A DNA stretch of 39,913 nucleotides from an uncultured Bacteroidales bacterium (GCA_903864265.1 CAIPFN010000359.1:1-39913), one strand, 5' to 3'. Shown: positions 1 through 8,534, counted from the first letter of the stretch. Notes: generated by a model not told the origin, from the sequence alone. Made by a program: numbers and translations.

Positions 1-141
1 ACCATACTTATGGATGGTATGGAACAGCATATACACTTCAAAGCATGAGCCGGAAGACCAATCTGGATAAATTCGAGGCCGTAATGTTCGACGACCGCAA
101 AGATCTTAACCATCTTACGCCTGTAGAACAGGATCAGGTAA
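1..141. repeat. Terminal direct repeat, copy 1 (identical to 39773-39913); contig circularises
   Basis: ACCATACTTATGGATGGTATGG...CAGGATCAGGTAA is identical at both ends with offset 39772. Confidence 0.97.
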
Positions 142-662
142 TGAGATACAGGTTCGCTTTTGCCAGATGCCTGGATAATCCTGCCATTTCAGATAAATTA
201 CTTCGCGATGAGCTGATGAATGAGTTCGGCATCGGATCGTCGCAGGCTTACGTAGATATTTCGAATATTAAAGTGATCCTCCCGAATATAAGGAACGCGG
301 GTAAAGAATGGATGCGCTATTTATTCAATGAAGAGATAAGAGCTAACATCGCGAAGTGTAAGGATGATGAAGGAAATATTACTGACGTCGATAAACACAG
401 AAAAGCACTTGATGTACTTGCAAAGTACAATAAACTTGATCAGAAGGATACTGATCAATTGCCATGGGATGATATTATCCCTGTGCAGATAGAACCTACC
501 AGTGATCCTACCGTTCTCGGTATAACTCCTCTGGCTAATAAGGAGGAAGTGATCCGTAAACTTTACGAAAAATACAAGGGAGATATCGAAGTTGAAGATA
601 TCGATTACCAGGAAATGAACGACAGGAATGAGCCAGGAAAAGAAACAGATCTATTTCAATAA
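45..662 (+). CDS. Putative terminase small subunit / DNA-packaging protein
   Basis: 205 aa, directly upstream of and overlapping TerL; ATGA overlap with the upstream glycosyltransferase across the circular junction. Assignment mainly by position. Confidence 0.6.
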   Translation: MSRKTNLDKFEAVMFDDRKDLNHLTPVEQDQVMRYRFAFARCLDNPAISDKLLRDELMNEFGIGSSQAYVDISNIKVILPNIRNAGKEWMRYLFNEEIRANIAKCKDDEGNITDVDKHRKALDVLAKYNKLDQKDTDQLPWDDIIPVQIEPTSDPTVLGITPLANKEEVIRKLYEKYKGDIEVEDIDYQEMNDRNEPGKETDLFQ

Positions 663-2253
663 TCCGCAGCTCGAGTTCCGTTATGTTGCGGCGCATACGT
701 CAGTGATTGTCGGAGGCAGGAGACTTGGAAAAGGCCATGGCATCATCGCACCCTGGATGTTGCGCAATGCGCAGCATATGCCGCGGAGCTCGGGAGGAAT
801 TGTAGGAAGTACATTTCAGCAATTGCTTACCAGGACATTACCTGGGACAATGAAAGCCCTGGAAGACATGGGATATATTCGCGATATCCATTATTTTATC
901 GGGAGAAAACCTTCACCGGAATCAGGATTCAGAAAGCCCGTAATTGAGCCCGTGAGTTACGATCATGTGATGAGCTGGTATAATGGGTCAATTAACTATT
1001 TAATCTCGCAGGATGTACCAGGATCGAGTAATTCGCTCACGCTGCAGTCGCTTCTAATTGATGAAGCTAAGTACACAAACTACGACAAGTTAAAAGACGA
1101 AACTTTCCCTGCGAACGGAGGCTATAAAGGTCCGTGGAAAAATTGCCCGTGGCTCAATTCCATCCTGATCACGAGCGACATGCCGACTACTAAAAAAGGC
1201 AGCTGGTTCCTGAATTATAAAAATAAGATGGATCCGGAGCTGATTGATGGGATTAAGTCACTGGTGTATGACATTTATTTACTCAAACAGAAAGAACAGA
1301 CTTCTTATACAATAAGGAGAATAAAGGAAATGTCGCTTCTCCTGGCACAGTTCCGGAGTGTTGCAGTATATTATCGGGAATGGAGTACTATTGAAAACGT
1401 TGAATTGCTTGGAAAGAAGTACATCGCCCAGATGAAGCGGGATCTTCCTCCGCTTGTATTCATGACTTCGATCATGAGCATTCGCCCTGGTAAACTTAAA
1501 GATGGATTTTACCCGGCTCTGCGTGAATCGGTTCATTACTATACTGCATTTGATAACAGCTATCTTCAGAATTTAGATTATGATTTTGATAAAGCCCGCA
1601 TGCAAGACTGCCGGCAGGATGCTGATGTGGATTTATCGCGGCCGATTTGTATTGCATTCGATTATAACTCAAATATAAACTGGCTTGTTGCCGGTCAGCA
1701 GCATGGCATTAAAGCTTTGGTCCTGAAATCATTTTATGTGAAGTATCAGCGTAAGCTTCGCGAAGTTGTTGATGATTTCTGCAATTATTACCGGCATCAC
1801 CGCTCCAGGGAAGTTGTTATTTATTACGATAGCACGGCGCTAGGATCTAACTATGCCGTAAGCGACGAAGATTTCATATCAGTAATCTGCAGCCAGTTTG
1901 AAAAGAACGGCTGGAACGTGCAGCGCCAGCATATTGGAGGAACTCTTAAACACAATGAGAAATACCTTATCATCGACCAGGGATTAAAAGGTCAGAAATA
2001 TCTGATGCCACAAATTAACGCTCCAAATAATGAAGCGTTAAAACTTGGCCTCGAACATTGCGGAGTTAAGATCGGTCCACTTGGTTTTCAAAAAGATAAA
2101 TCAGGAGAAAAACTAGCCGAAACCGAGGAAGATCTTCTCGAAAATAGAACCGATGGTACAGATGCTTTCGATACGTTGATGCTTGGAATGTTTTTCTATC
2201 CAAACCAAAGCTATTCAAGCTCATCAAGTGGCGGAACTTCTACCTTTTTATAA
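628..2253 (+). CDS. terL: Terminase large subunit
   Basis: 541 aa; P-loop-like GGRRLGKGH, LLIDEAK Walker B-like, nuclease-like acidic segments (AFDYNSN, YYDST, DGTDAFDTLMLG). Confidence 0.85.
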   Translation: MSQEKKQIYFNNPQLEFRYVAAHTSVIVGGRRLGKGHGIIAPWMLRNAQHMPRSSGGIVGSTFQQLLTRTLPGTMKALEDMGYIRDIHYFIGRKPSPESGFRKPVIEPVSYDHVMSWYNGSINYLISQDVPGSSNSLTLQSLLIDEAKYTNYDKLKDETFPANGGYKGPWKNCPWLNSILITSDMPTTKKGSWFLNYKNKMDPELIDGIKSLVYDIYLLKQKEQTSYTIRRIKEMSLLLAQFRSVAVYYREWSTIENVELLGKKYIAQMKRDLPPLVFMTSIMSIRPGKLKDGFYPALRESVHYYTAFDNSYLQNLDYDFDKARMQDCRQDADVDLSRPICIAFDYNSNINWLVAGQQHGIKALVLKSFYVKYQRKLREVVDDFCNYYRHHRSREVVIYYDSTALGSNYAVSDEDFISVICSQFEKNGWNVQRQHIGGTLKHNEKYLIIDQGLKGQKYLMPQINAPNNEALKLGLEHCGVKIGPLGFQKDKSGEKLAETEEDLLENRTDGTDAFDTLMLGMFFYPNQSYSSSSSGGTSTFL

Positions 2254-2536
2254 TTTATTTTATCTTCTTTTATTTATCTCAGAAAATTCCGGCTTATCAA
2301 AAAGTAATTTGCTGTTTAATAGCCTAAAAAGTCTAAAAACAGTTAGGATTATTCCATTTTTCAGAATCTAGACCCCGCACCGCGCTGAAACGTGTCGGTG
2401 AATACCATTTTCGAATTTTACGATATATGCATGTCATGATTAATATATAATTATTCTAAATAATTAGTTACGGAACCCATTATTCATCTCGTAATTACCA
2501 TTTTATTATATTGCATATATTTAAATGCTTCATAAG

Positions 2537-2926
2537 ATGAAAAGAATCATGGTTTCAATCTTTGTTTTGATTTGTGTTTACGCGCAATGTCAGACTACGA
2601 ATAAATCATACTCACCTTTTAAATTAAAGAGTGGGCAGATATTAAAAGTAGGTGATACAATTCACCTGGTTAAAGGATCAATGCCGGATGGTACATTCAG
2701 ATGCGGAATACTGTTGCAAAACAAATGGGTTGAAGACTACGGCAATGCTCCACTGGTTTATCTTGGCAAGACTTATGCGAAGAAATTTTATATCATTAAT
2801 TACTTTATTACTCATAAGATTGGATCAGGGCTTACTTATGCGGCATTTACAATAAATAATAGATATCGGGCTGAACTTCTCATTGAGTGCGCTATAGCTT
2901 CCGGTGAAATTAATCTACATAAATAA
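2537..2926 (+). CDS. Small exported protein, unknown function (moron candidate)
   Basis: N-terminal signal peptide MKRIMVSIFVLICVYAQCQT; isolated between intergenic regions; start refined from 2525. Confidence 0.6.
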   Translation: MKRIMVSIFVLICVYAQCQTTNKSYSPFKLKSGQILKVGDTIHLVKGSMPDGTFRCGILLQNKWVEDYGNAPLVYLGKTYAKKFYIINYFITHKIGSGLTYAAFTINNRYRAELLIECAIASGEINLHK

Positions 2927-2928
2927 AT

Positions 2929-2962
2929 GTCCTTTACGTTTTTTCATTGCTGCTTAATTTAG
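2929..2962 (+). promoter_or_regulatory. Putative phage late promoter (variant spacing)
   Basis: GTCCTTTA (2929-2936), N18, TAATTTAG (2955-2962), upstream of ORF 3008. Confidence 0.5.
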
Positions 2963-3007
2963 CAACTCTTTACAATTCACATCAGTGAAAACTAAATTAA
3001 TCAACAA

Positions 3008-3409
3008 ATGAAAAAGTTTATGCTTTGCATGCTTGTCATGCTGCTTGGCGTTGCCTTGCAATCATTCGCGCACACGCGAACACACGCTCCTCCTGTTGCC
3101 GTGGCCCTGAGCTTCGGACAGACGCAGCCGGATCAGGCTGCAATCAATGTAATAAGTGAAAAAACGTTTACCTGCAACCATTACATTATCCAGGCGCTTC
3201 CACAGGCGCGGGCTGTTCTGGTGCAAAACGTTTCATCTGCTGACCTTCCTAAGCCTCCCGATCTTTATAGTAATTTGCTTATAAAAATTCAACTTAAACG
3301 GATAGATGCGCTGGAGCGATCGGCAGTAATCAATAGTATCGGCTTTATCAGAACGATTTCACCTTCCAATGCAGATCCCTATAATCTAAGTCAGCTGATC
3401 AGGATCTAA
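3008..3409 (+). CDS. Small exported protein, unknown function (moron candidate)
   Basis: Signal peptide MKKFMLCMLVMLLGVALQSFA; promoter-like element upstream, terminator downstream. Confidence 0.6.
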   Translation: MKKFMLCMLVMLLGVALQSFAHTRTHAPPVAVALSFGQTQPDQAAINVISEKTFTCNHYIIQALPQARAVLVQNVSSADLPKPPDLYSNLLIKIQLKRIDALERSAVINSIGFIRTISPSNADPYNLSQLIRI

Positions 3410-3435
3410 CGACAGATAAAAATAATAGCATAACA

Positions 3436-3467
3436 AAGCCCTGCCTCCATGGCAGGGCTTTTCTTTT
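3436..3467 (+). terminator. Rho-independent terminator
   Basis: AAGCCCTGCC-TCCAT-GGCAGGGCTT followed by TTCTTTT. Confidence 0.9.
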
Positions 3468-3502
3468 GTCCTTTACCAAAATCGCCGCCCGCTGTATCAT
3501 TG
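3468..3502 (+). promoter_or_regulatory. Putative phage late promoter
   Basis: GTCCTTTA (3468-3475), N19, TATCATTG (3495-3502). Confidence 0.7.
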
Positions 3503-3519
3503 CCGTAAACTTTATAGCA

Positions 3520-3747
3520 ATGTCCATCATCCTTATCAATCAACTCCATAAACTTATCGAGCATGGCGAATTCTCCATCGGTTTCGTAGCAGAATCGGGC
3601 GAAATCATTCATGCCAAACGGGCCATCTGCACCAGCTGGCATTCGGCCGGACGAACGATGAATATCAAGTTCCTGGATTCGAAAGAAATCCGCACCATCC
3701 GCCGCTGCACAATCATTGCCTTTAACGATCAGGAGGTAGCATTATGA
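3520..3747 (+). CDS. Small phage protein upstream of portal
   Basis: Start refined from 3466: the upstream TTG lies inside the promoter motif; ATG at 3520 is downstream of the -7-like box. Overlaps portal start by ATGA. Confidence 0.55.
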   Translation: MSIILINQLHKLIEHGEFSIGFVAESGEIIHAKRAICTSWHSAGRTMNIKFLDSKEIRTIRRCTIIAFNDQEVAL

Positions 3748-5114
3748 GTGAAACATTTGATATCGGTACAATTACCGTTATACCCGAAGCCAGCCTGGCC
3801 ATATTCCAGGACGACAGCCGCGATGTGTTCGACGAACCGGAACGCTTTATCACCGTAGGAGGCGAACGCATCGTTCCCTGGGGAATTTCGAATAACCGCC
3901 CTGCCGAAGTAATGCATAAGATTTCCAAAAGCGAAGTCGTTTCCTCCAATCTCGACCTGAATATCCGCATATGTTACGGACAAGGCATAAAGCCAATGAT
4001 GCGGAAAGTAGAGAACGAAAAGATCCGCTTCGTGGAATGCGAGGATCCCCGCGTAAATGCATTTTTCGAAGATAACGATATCGCCGGTTATTTCCTCGAA
4101 CAATGCACCGACCTGCAGGCGTTTTTTAACTGCTTCCCTGAAATCATTCTAAATAAGGGTTTAACCGAAATCGTTTCCCTGCGGTCCAAAGAGGCCGTGT
4201 TCAGCCGCTGGGGAGTATCCGATAAAAATACCGGAGAAATCATTAAGCATTATTATTGCGGCGACTGGGACGATGGCGCCACGGAAAACAATACCGTGAT
4301 GACCAAAGTCCTGAACCGTTACAATCCCTACCGTGATTTAACGAACCGTATTGCAAACAGGACCGTTGGCGTTCCACGCTTCATCGTTCCGCTCAATTTC
4401 CCCACTCCCGGCCGCGTGTATTACCAGCGCCCTCCCTGGTGGTCCATCTTCCGATCCGGTTCGTTCGACTTTGCCGTGATGCTCTGGGAATTCAAGAAAA
4501 ACCTGCTCAAACAGGGCCTCGCCATCCGCTACATAATTTACGTTTCGGATAAGTACTGGGACCAGATCTTCCAGGAGGAAAAGATCGACCGCAACGACCC
4601 GAAAGCCGTTAAAGATCGCAAAGAAATAGAATTTGCCAAATTCCGCGATTTCCTTTCCAACGAAAAGAACGCCGGGAAAGGCATCATAGCACTGAAGAAA
4701 ATGATCGCTTCCGGAACCAGCGCCATCGAGGAAAAATATATCACTATCGAGGAAATCAAAACAGGCGCCAAGGGAGGCGAATACCTCGAGGATAGTTCCG
4801 AAGTAAACAGCACCCTGAGCTATGCCATGAGCGTGTACACACAGCTGATCGGTTCCACGCCCGGGAAGACCGGCGGCAGCCTTTCGGGCACCGATAAGCG
4901 CGAAATGTACATGATCAAGTCGGCCCTTATGAAACCATACCGCGACCGCCTTATCCGACCGCTTCAGCTGATCAAGCGCTTCAACAAATGGCCCGAAGAA
5001 TTAGTTTTTACGGTGCCCGATTACGAGTTCACCACGCTCGATAAGAACAAATCTGGCAAACAAATGAACGACAATACACCCGATCCAAACTCTATAGCCG
5101 ATGTTAATCAATAG
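3744..5114 (+). CDS. Putative portal protein
   Basis: 456 aa; position between terminase and connector genes; portal-like size and C-terminal region (SGTDKREMYMIKSALMKPYRDRLIRPL). Confidence 0.65.
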   Translation: MSETFDIGTITVIPEASLAIFQDDSRDVFDEPERFITVGGERIVPWGISNNRPAEVMHKISKSEVVSSNLDLNIRICYGQGIKPMMRKVENEKIRFVECEDPRVNAFFEDNDIAGYFLEQCTDLQAFFNCFPEIILNKGLTEIVSLRSKEAVFSRWGVSDKNTGEIIKHYYCGDWDDGATENNTVMTKVLNRYNPYRDLTNRIANRTVGVPRFIVPLNFPTPGRVYYQRPPWWSIFRSGSFDFAVMLWEFKKNLLKQGLAIRYIIYVSDKYWDQIFQEEKIDRNDPKAVKDRKEIEFAKFRDFLSNEKNAGKGIIALKKMIASGTSAIEEKYITIEEIKTGAKGGEYLEDSSEVNSTLSYAMSVYTQLIGSTPGKTGGSLSGTDKREMYMIKSALMKPYRDRLIRPLQLIKRFNKWPEELVFTVPDYEFTTLDKNKSGKQMNDNTPDPNSIADVNQ

Positions 5115-5970
5115 CATAGAACAACTCAAAGCGTACATTCCCACGGTGATGGGATCCAGTCTCGATCGTTACAGCGTTTTTCTGGAATCGGCAGAGCAAT
5201 ACCTGCTTACCGAACTCATCGGCGAAACCCTGTTCGATAAACTTTCGACCGTGGCAGCCAACCCGGATGCCGAACCTCCCATCGAGGCCAATACGCCGGA
5301 TCCGAAACTGCTCCGCCATTGCGAACAGATCGTTTGCCTGAAAGGTTACCTGGATGCCATCCCGATGCTCGACCTGGTGGAAACCGATACCGGCTTCGCG
5401 GTTACCTCCAACCCGAACCTGGCGCCGGCTTCGCAGCAACGCGTGGCCGCCCTGGTGAAAGGGCTCGAAATACGCCTAAGCGACAGCATAGAATTGCTTT
5501 TATCGTTCCTCGAGACGAGCATTGATCACCTCGGGGACTGGGCCGGTTGCAAAGCCTACACGCTCAACCACGACAGCTTCATCTTCACGCTTACCGAATT
5601 CCGGCGCTATGCCAGGTATGAAGGTTCGCACCTCGAATGGAAGAAAGATTTGTACAAGGTTACCCAGGCCATGATGATGATCCGCAACGTGATCAGCTCA
5701 GAACTTACCGACCTTATCCTGCAGCAGCTGAAAGAGAATTCGCTCAGCGACGTTAACCAGGCGATTATTGAACCGCTCCGCCACGCGTTGGCCGCTTTTA
5801 TTACAGGCTCCGACCCGATGGGCATGAACATGCTCAGCAAAGCCCGAAATATTCTCCTGGCTTCGGTGGACGATTATCCCGAATTCAAAGCCAGCAAGAT
5901 CTACACCGACTGGCTCGCACAGCTTCCTGTTGACGTAAACACGCAATCCATTGCCAATTTCGGCGTATGA
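5101..5970 (+). CDS. Head-completion/connector-like protein (resembles DUF6712-type Bacteroidota phage proteins)
   Basis: 289 aa, overlaps portal; family resemblance from memory only. Confidence 0.4.
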   Translation: MLINSIEQLKAYIPTVMGSSLDRYSVFLESAEQYLLTELIGETLFDKLSTVAANPDAEPPIEANTPDPKLLRHCEQIVCLKGYLDAIPMLDLVETDTGFAVTSNPNLAPASQQRVAALVKGLEIRLSDSIELLLSFLETSIDHLGDWAGCKAYTLNHDSFIFTLTEFRRYARYEGSHLEWKKDLYKVTQAMMMIRNVISSELTDLILQQLKENSLSDVNQAIIEPLRHALAAFITGSDPMGMNMLSKARNILLASVDDYPEFKASKIYTDWLAQLPVDVNTQSIANFGV

Positions 5971-6734
5971 GCAACCAGGTGATCCATATCACGCTTCCCG
6001 AACGCTGGGACCAGCTCAGCGAAAAGCAGCTCGAGTTTGTCGCTAAGCTGCTGCTGCGCGAAATCCCGGCCGTGGAAATGATCACCCGCTGCTTTTTCAA
6101 TTTCACCGGCATCAAAATCCTGCATAAGGACCCGGTGATGCTCGACGGCGAACTCTGTTACCTGTTCAAGAAATACCACGTAGGGCGCTTCCCGCTCGAC
6201 GTGGATCTTACCGCTTCCATCATACAGCGCCTGGAGTGGCTAACAGGTGAGGTTACCTTATTCGCCAACCCGGCAGCCATTAAGCATTACACCGGGTGCC
6301 ACTTCAAGCTGTATGGTGTTACGCTCGAGGAATGGCTTATCGCCGACCAGATGTACATCGCCTTTGCCAAAACGAAGGACCCGAAATTCCTGGATAAGAT
6401 GCTGGCTGTTTTTTACACCAAAGCCGGCGAAAAATGGAACGCCGATACATCGCTCAAAAGCCGCGAAAAGCGTTTCCGCCGCGTGCCGCGCTTCCGCAAA
6501 TACCTGGTCTTTCTCTGGTACACTTCCGTGAAGCTCTGGCTTAAATCGGAATACCGTTTCCTGTTCACACCGCCGGAAAGCAAAGGCAGCCAGTCGCCAA
6601 ATGAGTATGTCCTGGGCTTGCTTTCAGCTTTGAACGAAGGCGACGTTACGCACAACCCAGCGCTAAAAGCCACCGATTGCCACGAGGTGTTTTACGAGCT
6701 TAACCGCAAAATCGAAAAATCTTTAAACTTCTGA
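5967..6734 (+). CDS. Conserved phage structural/assembly protein
   Basis: 255 aa, translationally coupled (ATGA) to the upstream gene. Confidence 0.45.
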   Translation: MSNQVIHITLPERWDQLSEKQLEFVAKLLLREIPAVEMITRCFFNFTGIKILHKDPVMLDGELCYLFKKYHVGRFPLDVDLTASIIQRLEWLTGEVTLFANPAAIKHYTGCHFKLYGVTLEEWLIADQMYIAFAKTKDPKFLDKMLAVFYTKAGEKWNADTSLKSREKRFRRVPRFRKYLVFLWYTSVKLWLKSEYRFLFTPPESKGSQSPNEYVLGLLSALNEGDVTHNPALKATDCHEVFYELNRKIEKSLNF

Positions 6735-6741
6735 AATAACC

Positions 6742-6768
6742 CGTCACCCTGAGCGAAGTCGAAGGGTT
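6742..6768. repeat. Dispersed REP-like repeat unit (CGTCACCCTGAGCGAAGTCGAAGGGTT)
   Basis: Imperfect inverted repeat ACCCT...AGGGT matching a motif I recall as common in many environmental bacterial genomes. Confidence 0.5.
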
Positions 6769-6788
6769 TAACTCAAAATACAAAAGCC

Positions 6789-7223
6789 ATGTTCAATGCG
6801 TTTGAATATTTCCAAACCATCTTCGAAGCAGTCGGCCTGCTGAAGATCTATAAAGCCTCCGGCATTGCTTCCGTTGAAGAGCTGCTTTCTGATCTCAAAA
6901 ACAATCCCGAAAACTGCCTGGTGGTCCGCGACTCCGGCGACGGCCATCTCGACTTTAAGGACCGCCGCCTCGATACCGGCTACCATACCCTGTATATCTT
7001 CCAGCGCGGGAAATTTAACGACCACAGCGCCAACCTGGCAGCCAAGCGTGCCGCCATGGCAAAAGCCATTACCCTGTTTACGCTGATGAAAAAGGACGCG
7101 CAGAGCTTTAACCAGCCGGCTTACGGTTTCGACGACAGCCGCGTGGATTACGCCGAAATTGGTCCCATCGGCCTCAATTACTACGGCTATTCCTTTTCAT
7201 TTACCATGGAGCATAGTTTTTAA
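6789..7223 (+). CDS. Phage neck/tail-completion-like protein
   Basis: 144 aa; position between head connectors and tail genes. Confidence 0.4.
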   Translation: MFNAFEYFQTIFEAVGLLKIYKASGIASVEELLSDLKNNPENCLVVRDSGDGHLDFKDRRLDTGYHTLYIFQRGKFNDHSANLAAKRAAMAKAITLFTLMKKDAQSFNQPAYGFDDSRVDYAEIGPIGLNYYGYSFSFTMEHSF

Positions 7224-7264
7224 TTTTTTCTTATCTTGCATGGTCTAACTTAATATTATTGACC

Positions 7265-7441
7265 ATGGGAATTATTATTCTTTATCTCGTAATTGGATTT
7301 ATTTACTTCGTACCATCATTTAATGCCTACAAAAGGCCAGAGTTCTGGGCAACATTTGTCGTTAATCTTTTATTTGGATGGACAGTTGTTGGATGGATAA
7401 TAGCCCTGGTTATGAGCTGGCATAAAAATGAAAAAAAATAA
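7265..7441 (+). CDS. Superinfection immunity protein (Imm-like, PF14373 family)
   Basis: Two TM segments with the family-like pattern FVPSFNAYKRPEFWATFVVNLLFGWTVVGWIIALVMSW. Start refined to ATG 7265 (track start 7259 is TTG). Confidence 0.75.
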   Translation: MGIIILYLVIGFIYFVPSFNAYKRPEFWATFVVNLLFGWTVVGWIIALVMSWHKNEKK

Positions 7442-7487
7442 ACATCACTCAGCATCAATTTTACATTTTCATTGTATATTTACCCTA

Positions 7488-7511
7488 TCGTTTAGCCAGA
7501 CATCTAAACGA
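7488..7511 (+). promoter_or_regulatory. Leader hairpin upstream of antirepressor
   Basis: TCGTTTAG-CCAGACAT-CTAAACGA, perfect 8-bp stem. Confidence 0.75.
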
Positions 7512-7531
7512 AGTTCCGATACGACCAAACC

Positions 7532-7702
7532 ATGTCCAGAGTTCATATTACGTACTTAATAGGGGAAACCCTCGTTTATCTTGGCTCAGCAATGAGCCAG
7601 AAGCCTTGGTCGGCTTTGGAACGGATGAGCGAGGGTTTCCCCATTAAGGAGACAAATTATGGAAACGACAGTAACCACTGTTGCCCGTGTCAACGAAGTT
7701 GA
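7532..7702 (+). CDS. Possible leader ORF (56 aa) overlapping the antirepressor start; absent from the ORF track
   Basis: ATG 7532 to TGA 7700-7702: MSRVHITYLIGETLVYLGSAMSQKPWSALERMSEGFPIKETNYGNDSNHCCPCQRS; out of frame with ORF 7659. Confidence 0.35.
   Translation: MSRVHITYLIGETLVYLGSAMSQKPWSALERMSEGFPIKETNYGNDSNHCCPCQRS
7555..7648 (+). ncRNA. Structured leader element (three-way-junction fold) upstream of antirepressor
   Basis: P1: CTTAAT(a)GGGGAAACCCTCG (7555-7574) with CGAGGGTTTCCCCATTAAG (7630-7648); P2: TGGCTCA-GCAA-TGAGCCA (7582-7599); P3: AAGCC-TTGGTC-GGCTT (7601-7616). Confidence 0.7.
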
Positions 7703-8222
7703 CATTCAAATCATCATGAACGGCGAAAAACAAGTTGCCGTTAAACCAATTTGCCAGGCTCTTGGCATCGCATTCGAAGCCCAATTTGTAAAGCTGAAAA
7801 CTGATCCGATTTTGAGTTCAGTTGTTATGACCAGCATAACAACTGGATCGGATAAAAAGCAGTACGAAATGGTCACCATTCCGCTTAAATTTGTTTTTGG
7901 ATGGTTGTTTCGTATCGACAGCCGCAACGTAAAACCCGAAGCCAGGGAAGTTGTGTTAAAATATCAGTTGGAATGTTACAACGCCCTTTACAACTACTTT
8001 ACCCGTCACGACGAATACCTGGAGTGGCGCGATAAGGTTATCGCCGAAAGGCTCACGCTCTATGATGCCGCCCGGTTGGAATTCCGCGACGCAAAGGATA
8101 AAGTGCAGGATGCCCGCGACCTGCTCAACGAAGCCCGCAAAATTACCGAGGAAGCTTATTTTGCAGATAAGGACCAGCTGCGTATCCAGTTTGGTGAAGA
8201 AAGCGAGGTAACCAATGCCTGA
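7659..8222 (+). CDS. Phage antirepressor, P22 Ant N-terminal-domain type
   Basis: N-terminus VDIQIIMNGEKQVAVKPICQALGIAFEAQFVKLKTDPILSSVV...MVTIPLKFVFGWLFRID fits PF10547-type antirepressors. Confidence 0.8.
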   Translation: METTVTTVARVNEVDIQIIMNGEKQVAVKPICQALGIAFEAQFVKLKTDPILSSVVMTSITTGSDKKQYEMVTIPLKFVFGWLFRIDSRNVKPEAREVVLKYQLECYNALYNYFTRHDEYLEWRDKVIAERLTLYDAARLEFRDAKDKVQDARDLLNEARKITEEAYFADKDQLRIQFGEESEVTNA

Positions 8223-8463
8223 AGCCAAAAACATCATGCACATAGGCAAAGTGGTTCTCCAGGACGAATGCCTTCACTATATCGAAACATTGCAGGAAAA
8301 TGATAACGAAGGTATCGACAGCCGTACGCGAACCATGCTCGAAGCTATCATGTTTCTGACCATACTTCGCGAAGGATTAGGAACAGGTAAAAAAGACCGG
8401 TTCGAATATGTAATTGAAAGCCTGGCCCATATGTCCGAAGAATTCGAACAACTCAAAGCATGA
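8215..8463 (+). CDS. Small hypothetical protein co-transcribed with antirepressor
   Basis: 82 aa, overlaps antirepressor stop; followed by terminator. Confidence 0.5.
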   Translation: MPEAKNIMHIGKVVLQDECLHYIETLQENDNEGIDSRTRTMLEAIMFLTILREGLGTGKKDRFEYVIESLAHMSEEFEQLKA

Positions 8464-8503
8464 TAATATAAGCGTATCCATTGCAGGATTCCCCACGCTT
8501 ATC

Positions 8504-8534
8504 AGCCCCGCCCACAAAGCGGGGCTTTTGTTTT
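8504..8534 (+). terminator. Rho-independent terminator
   Basis: AGCCCCGC-CCACAAA-GCGGGGCT then TTTGTTTT. Confidence 0.9.

Noticed and set aside
1-141. Terminal repeat as biological direct terminal repeat of the virion DNA
   Set aside because: The length equals a standard assembler k-mer and the repeat lies in coding sequence; the simpler explanation is a circular contig overlap.
2183-2371. 62-aa ORF at the end of TerL
   Set aside because: Overlaps TerL out of frame and continues into AT-rich noncoding sequence; no motif.
5319-5525. 68-aa Arg/Pro-rich ORF and similar ones (6247-6531, 12314-12715)
   Set aside because: Out-of-frame shadows of GC-rich coding sequence with typical biased composition.
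7555-7648. Perfect 13-bp inverted repeats as ends of a MITE/insertion element
   Set aside because: Internal nested hairpins with a GNRA loop and a competing long-range helix fit a structured RNA better, and no target-site duplication was seen; kept as an alternative only.
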